Part shown: positions 1 through 10,959 of the stretch, in pieces
Layout: each line of letters begins with the position of its first letter
Numbering within the stretch: the first letter of the stretch is position 1
Assembly (NCBI GenBank): GCA_026874595.1
Contig: CM049306.1
Span: 27,023,519 to 27,087,518, forward strand
DNA: 64,000 nt
From: Sipunculus nudus
Taxonomy: Eukaryota; Annelida; Sipuncula; Golfingiida; Sipunculidae
Reading direction: 5' to 3'
The notes under the pieces: model-generated
The model's input: only the letters and a program-made list of their open reading frames with translations
What the model was told of the DNA's origin: nothing
Database searches by the model: none
Position numbers and translations under genes: made by a program

Positions 1-447
1 GGTCAAATCTGCCAATATGCAAAATTTTGTAAAACTGAAACAACTTTTGAAATTTTGCACATTTTGTCCTCAAGTTTGACACACAAGTTGTTTCAACCAT
101 GTTTTTGGACAGGCTTGAAAACTGGTGACCTTGATAAGGATCTTTAAGGTAAAATAACCAAATTATAGTTTGTCTCTGGGATTTCTTGTGAAAGTATAGG
201 TATTACATATTTTCCCCTAAAATTTGACACACAAGTTATTTCCACTGAGTTCTTAGAAGAGTTCTAGCACTGGTGACCTTGACCCTAAAGGTCTATTATT
301 CAGGTTTTTCAGTTTTTATATTCATCCGTAGTTTAAAAAAAAACTCATCACTGTATTCATGCATATCTGTTTGATGTGAATCCCCATTCATTCATTCATC
401 CATTCATTCAAAGAGCATTTATGTATTGTTGGATTCTGATTATTTAG
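1..447. repeat. SLU7 intron with two 148-bp tandem units
   Basis: Two related units lie head to tail. TTTGACACACAAGTT occurs at 75 and 223, and ACTGGTGACC at 121 and 269, both 148 bases apart. The TGACCTTGA phrase and the unit length resemble the ~145-bp array at 16.1-17.3 kb. The stretch ends in a splice acceptor (TATTTAG) at 441-447. No gene is seen apart from the exon that follows. Confidence 0.6.
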
Positions 448-597
448 CAACACCAAGAGAAAGTTAAAGAGAAGAAAAAGAAGAAGAAGAACAAGAAAAA
501 GAAGAAAAAGCACAAGAAGAAGAAGGAGAGCAGCAGCAGCAGTGAGGAGGAGGAAGAAGAGGACCCTGAAGCAGTCCGGGAGAGAAAGATCCAAGAG
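448..597 (+). CDS. SLU7: SLU7 pre-mRNA splicing factor, penultimate coding exon
   Basis: This internal exon has 50 whole codons, phase 0 at both ends, a TTTAG acceptor before it and a GTAAAA donor after it. It encodes QHQEKVKEKK, then a long lysine run, SSSSS, a run of acidic residues and DPEAVRERKIQE. SLU7 is a nuclear factor needed for 3' splice-site choice at the second step of splicing. In the family an HQEK segment leads into a lysine-rich, nuclear-localisation-like tract and then the conserved C-terminus, which is the order seen here with the exon at 6527. The exon alone is low-complexity and would not be diagnostic; the call rests on its neighbour. The upstream exons, including the CCHC zinc knuckle, lie left of the window. 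Confidence 0.82.
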
Positions 598-2774
598 GTA
601 AAACTGCTCACAAGCAATCTTTTCTATTAGCATGCACTTTGTGCTTGATGATCGTATGCAGTATTAGGATCCTATCAGTCAATATTGCGAGCTTTGTCAA
701 AGGATATTTTATATAAGCTTCAGGTTGAGACAGGTGGCTCAGTGCTAATGATAATGTAGAAATTTTACATTTATAATTGCATTCACAGACAAGGTTGGGA
801 TAGTATTATTTAGGCACAATCTCACCACCAACTCTGCTGCCACAGATTTCTTTCAGGCAAGATAACTCAAAAAATATTTCATGGATCTTTACCAAACTTA
901 ACATGTGCATAGATATTGGTTAGAAGCTTTTTTGTAAATGGGGTCATGACCTTCACTAGGAGAGTAACCTTGACTTTGAATAGGTCCATTTTAGGAGAAA
1001 ATAACACAGATTCTTAAATATCTCAAGAAATCTTGCATGAATTGATCCAAAATTCAAGTTGACCAAAGATCTTGGATAGTGGTGTCATGTACCGGAAATT
1101 GGTAGTGCCACCTATTATCCTTTTTCTTGTTTTTATGCCATTTAATACCTCCATCATTGCAACTTGATAGCACTGTGAGCATTATAAGTAAAAAACTAAT
1201 GGACATTTCTTTCATATTATGTATATACATAGATATGGTTTATGGGAGGATGTATATATAAAGGTTAAGTAAATCTATTCCACGTGCGTTTGTTGTGTGA
1301 TGGGAGGATTTCACCCAGATCCCAGACTTTGCCCTGATTTGATTGGCTGGTACACATGTGACATCATGGACTGAATTTGTTGTTTTTATTCTCTGCTGAA
1401 AATTTGGGACTGACAGAGGCGGAAATACTGTGCTTTTACTGAGATCTAGAATTTTTAGTCACAGGGGATTTCCAAGTGTGTGACGTCACTGCCGATTTGA
1501 CAGTGCTCATAGATGTGCCCAAAAGTTTTTGAACAAATCACACAACCTCATGTTTTTAGTGGAAAAATAGATAGAAAAAAATATTTTTCCTCCAGGAATT
1601 GGGCTCATTTTATGTAAAATCTATATTAATATTTTTTTCATAGGCAATTATGTTATATGATAATATAATGAGATTTGGAATACATTTGCTTGACCTAAAT
1701 TGGGATCATTACCTCTCCTATGAGAGTGGCCTTGACTTTGAATATTCCCATATTAGGTGAACAATATTGTTTCTCAAGTTAACATTCAAAGTCAAATCTG
1801 CTGATATATAGGATACTTTCTTTCATGACTTGTGACCTTGTGTCGGATTGGAAGGTCACACCCAAAGAAACCATAGTGGCTTGCTAAGTGTCGGTATATG
1901 CTTCTGAAGATTTGGGCCTATTCTTGAATGTGGGGGGTGGGGATTAATTGTCTTGGGATTCTATGGCACCTGCAGTGACAGGCAATGTCTAGTTGAATAT
2001 GTCATTAATATTGTAAATACAGTGTTTTCTAAAACAGACTGGTTAACTTTTTGAACTTGAAGTTTGGAAGATGATTAGATGAGTAATATATTTTTTCCAA
2101 CTGATTAATGTTCATGAAAAAATCTATGGTCTTAAAAATTTTTAATCTTGCAAGCTGTACAGAGTTTTTATGGCAGCATTACATTCGAGTCACAATAATA
2201 ATAATAATTATAATATATTAATCTATGTTTATTATCTCCACTAAAGAATCAGGGTTAGGATATTTTATTTGAGGTATGCCATATTAGATTCCTGTTGTTT
2301 GCAGTTGAAACAGAGTTTATACAAAATAGACCTTGACACAGTTTTAATCAGCTATCTATCAAACGCACAATCTGAGCCATGGAGCATGCTGCGATTAGTT
2401 ATAAAAACTATTTGTACAATCAAAATAAATAAGTTTATATTTAAATAGATTGATTGCAGATCCACAAGGTATATCATAACATATAAGGGTTATCAGCCTG
2501 ACTTTGAATCTTTTAAAAGAGTATTGCATTATTTCATCCCCTGAAATTTAACAAGTATATAATGCAGTGGAGTATTTCCACATGTACTGAATGCAGAAAA
2601 GCAAATCTGACATGCAAAAGCCTGTTTCCCATCTAAATCCTGTTCAAATTACACAATTTCATTGTATTTCAATGATGCATGTTAAAATTTTTCGAAAAAT
2701 TGAATAATATATTATCTTGAAAGTATTTGTTAAATTATAAAACTATTTTTACATTTTATTCCTCAATAGAATTA
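598..2774. other. SLU7 intron, no gene seen
   Basis: AT-rich intron. Segments at about 930-1080 and 1690-1840 are diverged relatives; both carry a GGGATCAT/GGGGTCAT start, a GAGAGT..CCTTGACTTTGAATA phrase and a CCATATTAGG/CCATTTTAGG phrase. They look like old pieces of a TGACCTTGAC-type repeat. A short AAT microsatellite lies near 2200. Nothing else is recognised. Confidence 0.45.
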
Positions 2775-4394
2775 TTAGCGAACCTGGTAGCTTATGCGAT
2801 GGTGCGTCGTCGTGCGTCCTGTGTCGTGCGTCGTACATCGTGCATCGTGCGTCGTCTGTACGTTAACCAAAGCTATCTCAAAAACAGCAGGTGCTAGCAT
2901 CACCAATTTTTTTGCAAATAATCAGTCATCCAACAAACTATATCGGATTTTGTTTATTTTTTTTCTAACTGCATTTTCTTAGATTTTAAAGGGAAAAAGC
3001 TAAAAAAGCTTTAAAAATCTTCTTCTCTGAAACTGTCCAGCCAAATTGTCCAAAATTTTACAGAAATGATCCCTTGAACAAGCTTTCACAAATTTGTTCG
3101 AATGGTTCCAGTTCGGAGATTTTTGGCTGAGTTACAGGAAGTTGAACTTTGTTAACTGTGCACAAACGCATATTAAAATTTAAATCTCAGAAAAAACTGG
3201 ACCTATCATTACCAAATTTTATGCCAATGTTGGTCACATAGGTCATATCTGAAATTGAGGTATTGGTGGCGCCATCTGGATCGGCCTTTTTTGTACTGGG
3301 TCATCAGTGCCTGTATCACACTGAGGGCTACAAAAAACTTCTTCTCTGAAACCATATGGCCAAAATGTTTAATATCGCAAAGAAATGATCCTAGGGTAGT
3401 GCTTTCTAAAGTTTGTTCAAATGGTCTCTTTTCAGTGACTTCTGGCTAAGTAATGGGAGGCTGAATTTAGTCAGATGCCATAACAGCCCATTTTAGCTCA
3501 GTGGCTACAAAGATCTTCTTCTCAAAAACCACAGGGCCAAATTCTTAAATCTCACACATTAATTATCCTCAGATGTTGATTATTCAAGTTTGTTCAAATG
3601 GTTTTGGTTCAGTGCTTTTTGGGTGAGTTATGGGAAGCTGAACTTAGCCAGTTTGCTGTATCTTCCTATATGAGTTATAAACCTGCAAAACGTTTTTGGA
3701 CTGATGCCACTGAACCTAGTTTGTTAAATATTTTACAAGAATAATCCCTACAATAGTTCTTATAATAATTGTCATTAATAGTTCCACATAAATGTTTTTT
3801 GGCTGAATTATGGAGATTGAATTGAGTCATTTTACCATATATGTCAGCTGTGTTATGCTGTTACATCTGGCCTGGCACCAGTTTATCAGCATCTATTACA
3901 TCATGCCACTAGACATTTAGATTTCAGGTTATCTTTGGTTAATATTGACAAGAAAGTTTTTTTAAAAGCTTTTAAAAAATTTAGATTTATGATTTAAGTT
4001 ATTCATCATACCAGACAAAGTTACAATCATGGATATTCAGCTCTCTGTGGCTCTATAAAAACAACTGTATGTGGATTATATATTATTGGTATCCCTACTC
4101 AACTTAATTCAAGAATTTGCCATCAATGAGTTATATCTGTATTTTAATTTTGCATTCAGTATGCATCTGTAATAATTTTACATATATTCCTGATTTCTTT
4201 TTCATAAAAAGTCAGCTGAAAAGCATTTTGTATTGGGAAAATAAATTTCAAAGTTATTTCAAGTAGGGACCACTTTTGTGTACAGATGGCAGCACTTGGT
4301 TTACCATTTGCAGATTGCCAGTGCCTTGATGTTGGCCATTAGCCAAGATGATGTCAGCTCTATAAATAGTTTTGGCACAGTGCCAGGATTGAAA

Positions 4395-4660
4395 GAAGTG
4401 CAGCCAAGTATAGGTCAAGAGTTCACTCAGTGCAGTAGCTGCATTCTATTTATAGCTTTGGCAGACTGCTCACTGCATCATATTTTGCACCAAAGTTCAG
4501 CCTGAATCTATTTATAGCTTTGGCAGACTGCCATCTCTGTCAGATTATGCAACAGGTCAAGAGTTCACTCAGTGCAGCCAGGTACAGGTCAAAAGTTCAC
4601 TCAGTCTAGCCAAGTGCAGGTCAAGAGTTCACTCAGTGCAGTAGCTTGAGGCAGCACTTT
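4395..4660 (+). repeat. 32-bp minisatellite inside LE
   Basis: AGGTCAAGAGTTCACTCAG and close variants recur near 4411, 4553, 4585 and 4617; the last three are spaced 32 bases. Each AGGTCAAGAGTTCA is a direct repeat of AGGTCA/AGTTCA with a 2-base gap, the form of a retinoid-receptor half-site pair. The same cluster is in the inverted LE copy near 20.59-20.84 kb. Whether any receptor binds is unknown. Confidence 0.6.
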
Positions 4661-5071
4661 GTCACAGGTCACTCAGGGGCAACTTCCTTACTCACCTAAG
4701 CCTTGTCAGCCCAGTGCATCAAACTCTGGGGAAGTTTGATGTATTGGACTGATATTTTGACCTGTCTATGCGTCTGAGATTGTATTCTCATTTACAAGAC
4801 AGGTGGTGCCACCTACATTGACTTTTGCAGTGTATGCGGCTGCTTATTTCTACAGAGGAATTTGATACATCAGCCTAAAATAGGTTATGTTTATACATAT
4901 CGAGTAGCTTTATAGTGTACAAGACTGGTGGCACCACCTACAATAATTTTTGCACAGTGAATGTCCCTGCTTATTTCACAGGAGGGGTTTGACATATCAG
5001 ACTGACATTGGGCATATTTATATATCTCTTCATTGTATATAAGACTGGTGGTGCCAGCTACAATCATTGTA

Positions 5072-6191
5072 TTTGCCAAAACAGTTTTGCGGATACTATG
5101 TTTTCAGTCTAACGCCGACGCTGCCGCCATCGCCGCATAGGTTTCCAGAGAACTTCTCCATAACCACTGGGCAGAATTTTTTAAAATTTGGAATTATGAT
5201 CGGTCACATGTGAACTGCTGCACCCTCATTTTTGGTTGAATTCTGACCTTGCCTCTCTGCCAAGCGTCCATTTGTGTGTCTGTTTTGACACATAAACCCA
5301 CATCTCTCGGGAACCGTTTGACCGATAAGGCTAAAGATTTTACACAAATGTAGCCCATGGAAAGCTTTATAACATACACTAAAAATGGTGGCGCCACCTG
5401 CAACCATTTTTGCACAGCGTCCATCTGTTCATCTGCTTTGGGATAAAATCACTCATATCTCTGCTGTGGTTGGATATATCCATCTGAAATTTTGCATGTG
5501 TATACATCCTGGACAGCTTTCTTGATTTTATGACAGGTGGCGCCACCTACATTCAAATTTACACTGCAGACATCCAAGCTCATATCTCAGGAACCATTTG
5601 ACCGATTTGGCAAAAGCGGTGGCGCCACCTGCAATCATTTTTGCACAGCGTTCGACTGTTTGTTTGCCATGGGATAAAATCAGTCATATCTCGGCACTGG
5701 TTTGACATATCTGCCTAAAATTTTGCAGGTTTATACATCTTGGATAGCTTTCTGGATTTTGTGGCTGGTGGCGCCACCTACATTTATGTATACGCTGCAG
5801 ACATTCAGGCTTATATCTCAGGACTGGTTTGACATATCCCCCTGAAATTTTGCATGTGTATAGATCTCACATATCTCTTAATCATACACAAAATTTGCGG
5901 CACCACCTGCCACCATTTTTGCACAGTGTCCATCTGTTTGTCTGCCGTGGGCTAAAATCACTCATATCTCAGTAGTGGTTTGACTTATCTGCCTAAAATT
6001 TTGCATATTTATACATCTTGGACAGCTTTCTGGATTTTGTGGTAGGTAGCATTTCGGCTGCAGACATCCAGGCTATTATGCAACACACCTCACTCTATTT
6101 CCCCTTGCCACTCAATCCATGCCTCACTTCACCTTTCCTACTCTGATTTTGGAGGATACACGTAGTCGCTTGTGGACTACCCATATTCTAG
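5072..6191 (+). mobile_element. GGC-H Helitron-like copy nested in LE
   Basis: Starts after ATTGTA with a degenerate TTTGCCAAAACAG and the GTTTTGCGGATAC arm. It ends at CTAG (6188-6191) after a degraded hairpin (CGTAGTCGCTTG..GACTACCC). The core has exact GGTGGCGCCACC at 5387, 5536, 5618 and 5767; two of the three intervals are 149 bases, as in the array at 63 kb. It shares structure with the copies at 8007, 37926 and 62698. In the inverted LE copy the 5' end is absent while the core and CTAG remain, so that copy has lost it or never had it. Confidence 0.65.
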
Positions 6192-6526
6192 ATTTTGTGT
6201 TGTGTGCCCCCATGGCAGAATTGCAGCAGTGATGTTTGTTTTATTGTTTCTTGTTTTCAAGTGTTTAGTACTTTCATTGTTCATATACATGTTACACATG
6301 TTCTTGAAAAGTAATGGTCCAACATTGAAGCATTATACTGGTGTTATCTCATTGCACAGGTTCGCATTAGGCCTGTAGGCCTTGTATTAGTAAAATACCT
6401 GTAAATATATAAATATAAATATATCTGTTCTTAATATTTTACTTTTCAATGATTTATTCATTGCTAAGTACACACAAACAGTTACAAGTGTTGTGGATTC
6501 ATGTATCTTTTATATTTCTTTAACAG

Positions 6527-6706
6527 GCAATGAAGAAACTAGAAGAAAGAGAGAAGCTGGCAGACAAGTTGCTGGCCATTGATGAGAGGAAGCGGCCATA
6601 TAATATTATGTATGACTTTGATGCCCCGACAGAGGAGGAAATGGAGGCATACAGACGGAAACAAAAACGCATGGAAGATCCCATGGCTAATATGTTTGCC
6701 AGATAG
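6527..6706 (+). CDS. SLU7: SLU7 pre-mRNA splicing factor, last coding exon
   Basis: After a TTTAACAG acceptor the exon opens in phase 0, continuing directly from 597, and encodes 59 residues to TAG. It reads AMKKLEEREKLADKLLAIDE, then RKRPYNIMYD, a PTEEEMEAYRRK motif and DPMANMFAR. The ERKRPYNSMY, PTEEEMEAYR and (D/E)DPM.. elements are the hallmark of the SLU7 C-terminus in animals, so identification is firm. SLU7 works with PRP18 in the spliceosome to hold the free 5' exon during the second catalytic step. No break or missing key residue is visible. The intron before it is 5.9 kb because of the LE insertion. Confidence 0.93.
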   Translation, partial: AMKKLEEREKLADKLLAIDERKRPYNIMYDFDAPTEEEMEAYRRKQKRMEDPMANMFAR

Positions 6707-7385
6707 TATATGGACTCTCTCATAGAACACCACATGTAATAAGAATTACTAAAATATATTGTATATTTTATGGATTAAATGTCATACATTTCCCAAATAA
6801 TTCTTCATATCATAAATGTCTAATATTGCAATGGCCCAGTAATAGTCAGACTACAGGAGACATTCCTGGTTCAAAGAAGAGGATTTATTTTTTTGTGGTA
6901 AAACAGAAATTGGACAGCTAGGTAGACAGGCCTGAGCTTGCTATTCTACCTGAAGTATCAAGTCGAGACTTCAAGAAACACAGGCCCATGCATAAAAACA
7001 AAATATCCAGACCCTATAATCATATATCCCTGTTACCTAGAGAGTGCTTTAAAGACACATATACTAAAAGACTGACCATATTTTGTCATTTGAAATAAAT
7101 TCTTATTTTTGAAATGTGGCCAATATGATTTGCTATTCATTTGTCATAATACCTGTTTTGTAACTGTTTGGATTTTGCTCATTATTTGTTTCATAAATGA
7201 TGTTCATTCAAAGTAGTAAAGAACTTGTATCTTGAACAGTGGTAAATCTCTGATGTGCAAGTTGTGTACATATTTGAGTTTAGTTGGTATGCATGCACAT
7301 GTGTAACCTGTAACACATTTAATGCATAATCACCACCACTACTGTATACATGTGTGTATTAAATGTAAATAAAGTTTTTGTACAG
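6707..7385 (+). other. SLU7: SLU7 3' untranslated region
   Basis: A simple AT-rich stretch with no repeat family signature runs from the SLU7 stop to the AATAAA at 7368-7373. Its extent is inferred from that signal and the onset of repetitive sequence near 7.48 kb. Confidence 0.6.
7368..7373 (+). terminator. SLU7: Polyadenylation signal of SLU7
   Basis: AATAAA, followed within about 20 bases by a T-rich run and a CAGTAAAC context. It is about 660 bases after the stop codon, a normal 3' UTR length. Confidence 0.6.
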
Positions 7386-7479
7386 TAAACCTTTATCTGT
7401 GTCAGTGTGTCACTGCATCTGGTCTGTATCAGGGTCAGTGTATCACTGCCTGTTAAATGGCTTATTTAGTCAGTTACCC

Positions 7480-8006
7480 TTTCTTTATCTCAAAAGAGTT
7501 CATTTGTTCTTCTAAAATTCATAGGGAAGATTGGGGTCTATAAGGGTTCCAGATCTATTGAATTTCAGACCTGCTTGAATCCTATATGGCTGCCAGATCA
7601 AAATTTGTGATTTTCTTTTGTGCCCAAGATCTGAAAGACTTCTGCTTCCTTTCTCAAATTCACAGAGACGATTTGTGTCTCTGAGGACTCCAGCCCTATC
7701 AAATTACAGACCCATCCAGAAACCAATATGGCTGCCAGAGGACACAGTGTCTCAATGATAAAACATTTGATCCCTCTCAAATTCACAGGGATGATTGGTG
7801 TTCATATTAACTCAAGATGTATTGAATTACTGACCAGCCCAAAGTCCAATATGGCTGCCACAGAACAATCACTAATTTCAAAGAGACTGTTTGACCATTC
7901 TTAAATTCACAGGGGCAATTGGCACATTAAAGTGCTCCAGCCAAATAAAAAAAAAATGACCTGCCCAATATCCTGTGTGGCTGCCAGAGCACAGTCAGTA
8001 ATTGTA
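7480..8006 (+). repeat. ~128-bp tandem repeat with ATATGGCTGCCAG boxes
   Basis: Four diverged units each contain AAATTCA(C/T)AG(G/A)G, a phrase like GATTGG, and (C/A)(A/T)ATATGGCTGCCAG near the end (7585, 7726, 7852 and a variant near 7977). Another ATATGGCTGCCAG lies past the next element at 9321, so the GGC-H copy at 8007-9232 appears inserted into this array. The box resembles the YY1 core (ATGGC) but the match is only partial. Confidence 0.55.
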
Positions 8007-9232
8007 TCCAGCAAAATGGAGTTTTGCGGATACTATGTTTTCAGCCCACTGCCACATAGGTGTCCGGAGAACTCCTTTGTAACTGCTGGGCAGAATTTTT
8101 CGAAACCCGGGATTATGTTTGGGTCACATGTGAACTGCTGCGCCCAGATTTTGTTTTGAACTCTGACCTTTCCTCTGCCCTCTGCGTCCATCAGTGCGTC
8201 TGTGTTCACACATAAACCCCCATATCTCTGGACTCGTTTGACTGATCCGGCAGAAATTTTGCACGTTTTTACATCTTGGATAGGTTTTCGATTTTTGTGA
8301 CCGGTGGTGCCACCTACCTCCCTGTTTACGCTCCAAACATTCATGCTAATATCTCAGGACTAGTTTCACAGATCAGCCTGAAATTGTGCATATGTATAGG
8401 TCTAACATAGCCCTTTAACATACCCAATACTGGTGGCGCCACCTGCAACCGTTTTGCACAGCGGCCATCTGCCTTTGGATAAAATCATGCATATCTCTGC
8501 AGTGGTTGGACTTATTCTCCTGAAATTTTGAACATTCATACACCTTGGAAAGATTTCTCGTTATTATGACAGGTGGCGCCACCTACCTATGGGTTTGCAG
8601 TGCAGACATCCATGCTGATGTCTCAGGACTTGTTTGACCGATTGAGCTGAAATTTTACATGTTTATTCATCTTATATAGTTTTTTCATTTGCATGACAGG
8701 TGGCACCACCTACCTCCTCATTTATGTTCCATACAACCATGCTAATATCTCAGGACTGGTTTGACATATCAGCCTGAAATTTTGCATGTGTATTGGTCTA
8801 ACATAGCCTTTTATTATACCCAAATCTGGTTGCCGCATTTGCAACTTTTTTTGCACAGCATCCATCTGTTTGTCTGCCTTGGGACAAAATCATGCATATG
8901 TCTGCAGTGGTTGGACTTATTCAACTAAAATTTGCAGAATTATACATCTTTGATGGAGTTTTCATTTATATCTCTGCAATGGCTGGACTAACCTAAAATT
9001 TGCACAATTATACATCTTTGACAGATTTCTCTCGCTTTCTCTCTCCCTCCCTCCAGGTAATTCAGCCTTTACATCATAACAATACCACATCAACTAATCT
9101 ATATCTTTCATGTAATATGTCATCTACCACACAAGGTTTTCCCATTACCTTTTATATTCTATCACCACTTCACCAGTACCTCTCTGATTTAGGCGGATAC
9201 ATGTAGTCACTTGTTGACTACCCGTATTCTAG
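8007..9232 (+). mobile_element. Complete GGC-H Helitron-like element
   Basis: The left end is A|TCCAGCAAAATGGAGTTTTGC after ATTGTA. The right end is a hairpin (GTAGTCACTTGTTGACTAC), then CCGTATT and CTAG|T. TC...CTAG ends, a short hairpin a few bases before CTAG, and insertion between A and T are textbook Helitron features. The core has exact GGTGGCGCCACC at 8432 and 8572 and near matches at about 8304 and 8699. Before the hairpin, GGCGGATAC inverts the 5' TATCC(A/G)(G/C)C arm. No Rep/helicase gene, so non-autonomous. Confidence 0.7.
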
Positions 9233-9514
9233 TTTTCTTTTACATATACTTTCCAGAACATTTATATCCATTAGCCTTAGGGGATCATTGTTTTCTAATT
9301 TCACTCTTGTTAAATGCAATATGGCTGCCAGGCATATATTTTAAAATCCATTTGCAATTACTTTTTCGGGAACTGCATACTTTGATTTTTCTGAAAATTG
9401 ATCCCTTCTAGATTATTTGTGGTGATAAATTTTAGACCAATCTGACAACCAATGTGGCTTTCACTGCATATAACCTTTCATTATCTTTCACCTTTGATTG
9501 AAAGCCCAGCCTGC
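9233..9514. other. Remainder of the ATATGGCTGCCAG repeat region
   Basis: AT-rich sequence after CTAG, with one ATATGGCTGCCAG box near 9321. No gene is seen. Confidence 0.4.
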
Positions 9515-9536
9515 GGGGGGGGGGGGGGGGGGGGGG
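9515..9536 (+). repeat. Poly(G) tract, 22 G
   Basis: An uninterrupted run of 22 G immediately before the 31-bp minisatellite. Such a run can form quadruplexes and is hard to sequence, so its exact length is uncertain. Confidence 0.85.
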
Positions 9537-10445
9537 CACAGACATGACAGAAGAGTACAGCCATGACATGATGGGGCAGCATGGGAGCTTAGCCAGGACA
9601 TTATGGGGCAGCATGGAGCTTAGCCAGGACTTGATGGGGACCAGCATGGAGCTTAGCCATGACAAAATGGAGCAGCATGGGAACTGAGCCATGACTTGAT
9701 GGGGCAGCATGGAGCTTAGCCATGATATAATGGGGCAGCATGGAGCTTAGCCATGACATAATGGGGCAGCATGGGAGCCGAGTCATGACGATGGGGCAGC
9801 ATGGAGCTTAGCCAGAACATTATGGGTCAGCATGGAGTTTAGCCATGATATATTGGAGCAGCATGGGAGCTTGGCCAGGACATAATTTGACAGCATGGGG
9901 AGCTTAGCCAGGATATGATAGGGTAGCATGAGAGCTTAGCCATGACATAATGGGGCAGAGTGGGAGCTTAGCCAGGACGTGATGGGTTAGCATGGGAGCT
10001 TAGCCAGAACATGGAGGGGCAGCATGGAGGTTAGCCATCATATGGTGGGACAGCATGGAGCTTAGCCAGGACATGATGGGGCAGCATGGAGCTTAGCCAG
10101 GACATGATGGGGCAGCATGGAGCTTAGCCAGGACATGATGGGGCAGCATGGAGCTTAGCCAGGACATGGTGGGGCAGCATTGAGCTTAGCCAGGACATGA
10201 TGGGGCAGCATGGAGCTTAGCCAGGACATGATGGGGCAGCATGGAGGTTAGCCATCATATGGTGGGACAGCATGGAGCTTAGCCAGGACATGGTGGGGCA
10301 GCATGGAGCTTAGCCAGGACATGATGGGGCAGCATGGAGCTTAGCCAGGACATGATGGGGCAGCATGGAGCTTAGCCAGGACATGGTGGAGCAGCATGGA
10401 GCTTAGCCAGGACATGGTGGGGCAGCATGGGAGCTTTGCCAGACA
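9537..10445 (+). repeat. 31-bp minisatellite
   Basis: Nearly 30 copies of a 31-base unit of the form GCAGCATGGAGCTTAGCCAG + GACATGATGGG. The right half (about 10.05-10.43 kb) is almost homogeneous, including a duplicated block with the variant GTTAGCCATCATATGGTGGGA. The left half is more diverged, with 1-base indels (GGGAGC). This looks like recent expansion from one side. Minus-strand reading frames across it (MLPHHVMAKLHAAP-like) follow from the repeat. Confidence 0.9.
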
Positions 10446-10670
10446 TGTCTATGACTAGTTGTATACCAGTTGGCTATTATCCAGTGACCCATGCGAACAA
10501 TGGTTTGTTTTCGTGTGGTCAGAAATTCAACAAACATCAGTTACACCAAAATTTTCTCAGACCTTGCATGTATTAGAAAGTATACCAAAAAAAACTAATA
10601 ATCTGGTCTGGTTTATGTAATGATGTCTGGTACTTGTGGGCCATTAGGCATAATCAAAATCATATATTTG
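10446..10670. other. Unassigned spacer
   Basis: Single-copy-looking AT-rich sequence; no feature recognised. Confidence 0.3.
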
Positions 10671-10872
10671 CAGATTTGGATCCGGGGGGGGGGGGGGGGG
10701 GGGGGTTCAGACCCCCCCCCCCCCTTTTCATCAGAAATGTTTTTTTAAGGGCTTCAGACAAAATTTTGCTGCCTGGACACCCCCTTTTTCAGACCTGAGA
10801 ACCTTTTTTTAAGGGTTTTCATGTCCTCCTGGGTTGGACCCCCCTTTTTCCTAAATCCTAGATCCGCCCCTG
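10671..10872. mobile_element. Small inverted-repeat element with G and C homopolymers
   Basis: The right end is ...CCTAGATCCGCCCCTG, whose reverse complement CAGGGGCGGATCTAGG partly matches the left end CAGATTTGGATCCGGG. ATTTG stands just outside both ends (10666-10670 and 10873-10877), a possible 5-bp duplication. Inside are G22 (10684-10705), C13 (10712-10724) and three CCCCC(C)TTTTT blocks. CAGGGGCGGAT ends are typical of small DNA-transposon derivatives; the family is not determined. Confidence 0.45.
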
Positions 10873-10959
10873 ATTTGCATCCTCATGGAGTTTTACAACG
10901 CTGTCCTCAATACAAGAATTAATGGCACTCTTGACACTTTTTGTAGACAGAGGGCAGAA

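Larger units (their letters stand above)
2775..6385 (+). mobile_element. Long element LE, plus-strand copy
   Basis: A ~3.6-kb interspersed element in the last SLU7 intron, in sense orientation. It begins near TTAGCGAACCTGGTAGCTTA and ends at a palindrome AGGCCTGTAGGCCT followed by TGT. The 5' arm GCGAACCTG recurs inverted as CAGGTTCGC at 6356-6364, just before the 3' palindrome. A second copy lies inverted at 22390-18626, and a shortened copy at 32177-32830 shares both ends; these three copies define the unit. No coding frame is preserved, so it is non-autonomous. It contains a GGC-H-like segment (5072-6191), a 32-bp minisatellite and three CTA(A/T)4TAG boxes. The Helentron-like reading rests on architecture only. 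Confidence 0.75.

Noticed and set aside
388-633. 81-residue leucine-rich minus-strand frame resembling a membrane protein
   Set aside because: It is the complement of the lysine-rich SLU7 exon; AAG/GAA runs read as CTT/TTC on the other strand.
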